Assembly (NCBI GenBank): GCA_963750965.1 | Contig: CAVVSK010000014.1 | Span: 124,001-188,000 of the forward strand | Length of the DNA stretch: 64,000 bases | Direction: 5' to 3' | Source of the DNA: CANKHA01 sp963750965 | GTDB lineage: Bacteria; Pseudomonadota; Alphaproteobacteria; Rhizobiales; Xanthobacteraceae | Shown here: piece by piece, positions 61,429 to 64,000 of the stretch | Layout of the letters: every line of letters starts with the position of its first letter | Position numbering within the stretch: position 1 is the first letter of the stretch | Program-made: the position numbers and the translations under genes | Notes under the pieces: generated by a model | Told to the model about the DNA's origin: nothing | What the model saw: only the letters and a program-made list of their open reading frames with translations | The model's database searches: none

Positions 61429-62755
61429 CTACCAGCCGATCGCCTTGGGCAGCCAGGTCGCGAGCCCGGGGAAGGAGAACACCAGCACCAGCGCCAGCAG
61501 TTGCATCAACACGAACGGCACAATGCCGCGATAGATGTCACCTGTGGTGATCTCCGGCGGCGCGACGCCGCGCAGGAAGAACAGCGCCCAGCCGAACGGC
61601 GGGGTGAGGAACGAAGTCTGCAGGTTCACGCAGATCAGCGTCGCCAGCCACACCATGTCCACCTGCGCGGCAATGAAGACCGGCAGGAACAGCGGCACCG
61701 CGATGTAGGAAATCTCGATCCATTCGATGAAGAACCCGAGCACGAAGATGATGAACATCAGGAACCAGATGTCGGCATTGATGCCGCCGGGCAGGAAAGC
61801 GAAGAAATCCTGAACCAGCCGCTCACCCTGCAAGCCGCGGAAAGCGAGCGAGAAGACCTGCGCGCAGATCAGGATGAACATCATCATCGCCGTGATCTTG
61901 GTCGTGGCCTGGGCGGTTTCGCGCAATACCCGCATCGACATGCGGCCGGTGAGGCCGGTGATCACGATGGAGCCGAGCGCGCCCATGGAGGCGGCTTCCG
62001 ACGGCGCCGCGATGCCGGCGATGATCGAGCCAAGCACCGCGCCGACCAGGCCGACCGGCGGCGCGACCACTTTCACGATCCGCATCGTGAGCTCGGCCTT
62101 GGACACCAGCGCGCGTTCGTCCGCCGGGATGGCGGGCACCATGTCCGGGCGGACGATGCCGAGGATCAGGATGTAAATGCAGTAGATGCCGGCCAGCATC
62201 AGGCCCGGGATCATTGCGGCGGCGAACAGCGTGCCGACCGACTCATTCAGGATGTCGGCGAGCAGGATGAGGATCAGGCTGGGCGGGATGATCTGCCCGA
62301 GCGTGCCGGAGGCGCAGATCACGCCGCAGGCGAGGCCCTTGTCGTAGCCGCGGCGCAACATGCCGGGCAACGTGAGCAGGCCGAGCGTCACCACCGTGGC
62401 GCCGACGATGCCGGTGGTCGCGCCCATCAACACGCCGACCAGCACGATGCCGATGCCGAGCCCGCCGCGCAGCGCGCCGGCGGCGTGGCCGATCACGTCC
62501 ATCAGATCTTCGGCCAGCCGCGACCGCTCCAGCATCATGCCCATGAAGACGAAGAGCGGAATCGCGAGCAGCGTCGAATTGGTGACCACGCCGAAGATGC
62601 GGTGCGGCAGCAGGTTGAACAGCAGCGCTGCCAAAGCCGAGATAGCCGAAGACCAGGCCGGAGATCGCGAGCGTCATGCCGACCGGGATGCCGGCCAGCA
62701 GCAGCACGAAAAACGACACCAGCATCAGGATCGCGAGGATTTCCAGGCTAAACAT
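61429..62755 (-). CDS. dctM: TRAP transporter large permease DctM, with one frameshift
   Basis: DctM is the 12-helix channel subunit of tripartite ATP-independent transporters. Highly hydrophobic segments and GVICASGTLGQIIPPSLILI, GLMLAGIYCIYILILG, APSEAASMGALGSI are typical. The N-terminus (MFSLEILAILMLVSFFVLLL, VGMTLAISGLVFGYLGFGS) is in another frame, joining near 62620-62630; length 1327 is one over a codon multiple. The start overlaps dctQ by eight bases. Family resembles the FcbT3/TakP-associated branch. Confidence 0.9.
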
Positions 62756-63261
62756 CCCGCACGCTCCGATAGGCGATGTAGCTTTTGATCGCCTCGGACA
62801 GCGATTGCGCGAAGAAGAGCGCGAAGCCGATCGGGATCAGCGATTTGACGACGTAGCGGTAGTCCATCCCGCCGGGATTGGCGGAGCCTTCGTTGACGTT
62901 CCAGGATTGCTGCACATAGTGAAGCGACAAGCCAGATCACGATCAGCGAGAACAGCATGCACAGGACGGCCGTGATCACGTCGACCAGGTGCTTGTTGCG
63001 CGGGCTGAAGGAAGCAAACAGCACGTCGACGCGGACATGCTCACCATGCAGCATGGCATAGGACATGCCGAACAGGCAGATCGGCACCATGATGTGCCAT
63101 TCCAGCTCCTGCGCCCAGATGAAGCCGATGGAGAAGCCATAGCGCAGCAGCACATTGGCGCCCATGACGAGCGCCAGTCCGAGCGCCAGCCAGGACGTGA
63201 TGCGGCCGACGAGATCGGTGAAGCGGTCGATCCCGTCGGCCAGTCTCTTTGCAGCGATCAT
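62748..63261 (-). CDS. dctQ: TRAP transporter small permease DctQ, with one frameshift
   Basis: DctQ is the four-helix partner of DctM. The 5' part has VGRITSWLALGLALVMGANVLLRY, FIWAQELEWHIMVPICLFGM, HVRVDVLFASFSPRNKHLVD and LLFSLIVIWL-type helices (VLCMLFSLIVIWL). The frame is lost near 62929 (LVA); the continuing SLHYVQQSWNVNEGSANPGG, KSLIPIGFALFFAQSL is in another frame to the stop at 62748. Length 514 is one base over a codon multiple. It overlaps dctM. Confidence 0.88.
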
Positions 63262-63283
63262 TCAGCTCCCCCCGGGGCCCTCA

Positions 63284-63368
63284 CTTGTCATGCCCGGCCT
63301 TGTGCCGGGCATCCACGTTCTTAGCGAAAAAGGAAGGCGTGGATGGCCGGGACAAGCCCGGCCATGAC
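63284..63368. repeat. Palindromic element, CTTGT-loop family, copy A4
   Basis: Hairpin ATGCCCGGC-CTTGT-GCCGGGCAT (63290-63312) with the stem again changed on both sides relative to other copies, and end GGGACAAGCCCGGCCATGAC. It lies between dctP and dctQ. Confidence 0.8.
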
Positions 63369-63382
63369 ACTTTGCCCTGGCG

Positions 63383-64000
63383 TCAGGCCTTGCGGATCTT
63401 GTTGTGGTAGACGGTTTCGCTCATGTCGGCCCAGGCGTCGTACTTGGCCTTGTAGGCCATGTAGGAGTCGTGGACTTTCTTGGTCACCGGATCCTTGGCG
63501 ACAGCCTCATCGAGTATTTTGTTCGTCGCCTGCCGCAAGGCACTCACCACGGCGTCCGGCAACGGAGCGGCGATGACGCCCTGGTTCTTCACCAGGTCGT
63601 CCATGGCCTCGGCGTTGTTCTTCTGGCACCAGGCTTCGCTGATGACCACGCAGGCAGCGCAGGCATTTTCGACGATGGCCTTCAAGTCCGCCGGCAGGCT
63701 CGCCCATTTTGCTTTATTGACGATGAGCTCGCTCGCGGTGGCCATCTCGTGCCAGCCGGTCGTGTAGTAATATTTCGCGACCTTGTGCAGGCCGAGCTGG
63801 CGGTCGAGAAACGGCCCGACGAACTCGGCGGCGTCGATCACGCCGCGCTCGAGGTTGGGGAAAATCTCGCCCGGCGCGATCAAGCGGGAATCGACGCCGA
63901 GCTCCTTATAGACGCGTCCGGCCAGCCCGGGGATACGCATCTTGATGCCGTTGAGGTCCTCTGGGGTCTTGATCTCCTTGCGGAACCAGCCCGTCATCTG
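63383..64000 (-). CDS. TRAP transporter solute-binding protein (DctP/TakP-like), 5' truncated at window edge
   Basis: The frame is open to the window end, so the signal peptide is missing. The visible 205 residues have KTPEDLNGIKMRIPGLAGRV, APGEIFPNLERGVIDAAEFV, GPFLDRQLGLHKVAKYYYTT and GWHEMATASELIVNKAKWASL, matching the dimeric TakP/FcbT1 branch of periplasmic solute receptors that bind alpha-keto acids or aromatic acids. It lies upstream of dctQ and dctM with the aldolase downstream. Confidence 0.88.
   Translation of the reverse strand, partial: QMTGWFRKEIKTPEDLNGIKMRIPGLAGRVYKELGVDSRLIAPGEIFPNLERGVIDAAEFVGPFLDRQLGLHKVAKYYYTTGWHEMATASELIVNKAKWASLPADLKAIVENACAACVVISEAWCQKNNAEAMDDLVKNQGVIAAPLPDAVVSALRQATNKILDEAVAKDPVTKKVHDSYMAYKAKYDAWADMSETVYHNKIRKA

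Overview
The window looks like a chromosome segment of an alphaproteobacterium of the order Hyphomicrobiales (Rhizobiales), probably near Xanthobacteraceae/Bradyrhizobiaceae (a Pseudolabrys-like relative would fit). This is inferred from high GC, gene order (pmbA-cysQ-DUF4170-DUF374-waaA-lpxK-DUF2093; ribF-ileS-lspA; hisS..hisZ-hisG), Rhizobiales-type families (Omp25-like barrel, DUF6101, DUF2076, DUF2093, TIGR01459 HAD) and CIRCE-controlled groESL. It is almost entirely core chromosome. I see no phage, IS, integrase, CRISPR array, rRNA or tRNA.

Layout. 0-10 kb: end of an outer-membrane barrel, cspA, rlmJ, RNase T2, small exported proteins, rsmE, ubiA, a PanE-family reductase with an FAA hydrolase, a 50-bp ubiA-like fragment, two unknown membrane-anchored proteins and a DUF6101 gene. 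10-16 kb: a tightly packed lipid A/Kdo operon. 16-24 kb: FAD monooxygenase, histidine acid phosphatase, xseA, purD, tadA, an RsuA/RluB-type pseudouridine synthase and rsmD. 24-37 kb: mutL with small downstream genes, arfB, pgi, an M16 protease pair, lspA-ileS-ribF. 37-49.7 kb: CheY-like receiver, HAD hydrolase, degenerate EAL protein, hisS, DUF3617, a large unknown membrane protein, hisZ-hisG, and a GtrA/GT2/ChbG glycolipid module. 49.8-58 kb: DUF2076, VOC protein, NarX/NarL-type two-component system, L,D-transpeptidase, CheZ-like protein, arsC-arsN2, lipoprotein. 58-64 kb: groESL, then a class II aldolase with a tripartite TRAP transporter (dctP runs off the window).

Two features cut across the map. 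First, eight normally intact genes (purD, ileS, EAL protein, hisS, hisZ, GT2, dctM, dctQ) each change reading frame, hisS four times. Total lengths fit single-base events, nearly all insertions and several in homopolymers. Because several of these genes are essential, sequencing or assembly error is the simplest reading. Second, short palindromic elements of several families fill most intergenic gaps. One family shows compensatory stem changes around a constant CTTGT loop, and another appears in-frame inside two proteins (the pseudouridine synthase tail and IleS). These mobile palindromes are the most interesting non-gene structure here. I do not see a clear-cut novel multi-gene system.
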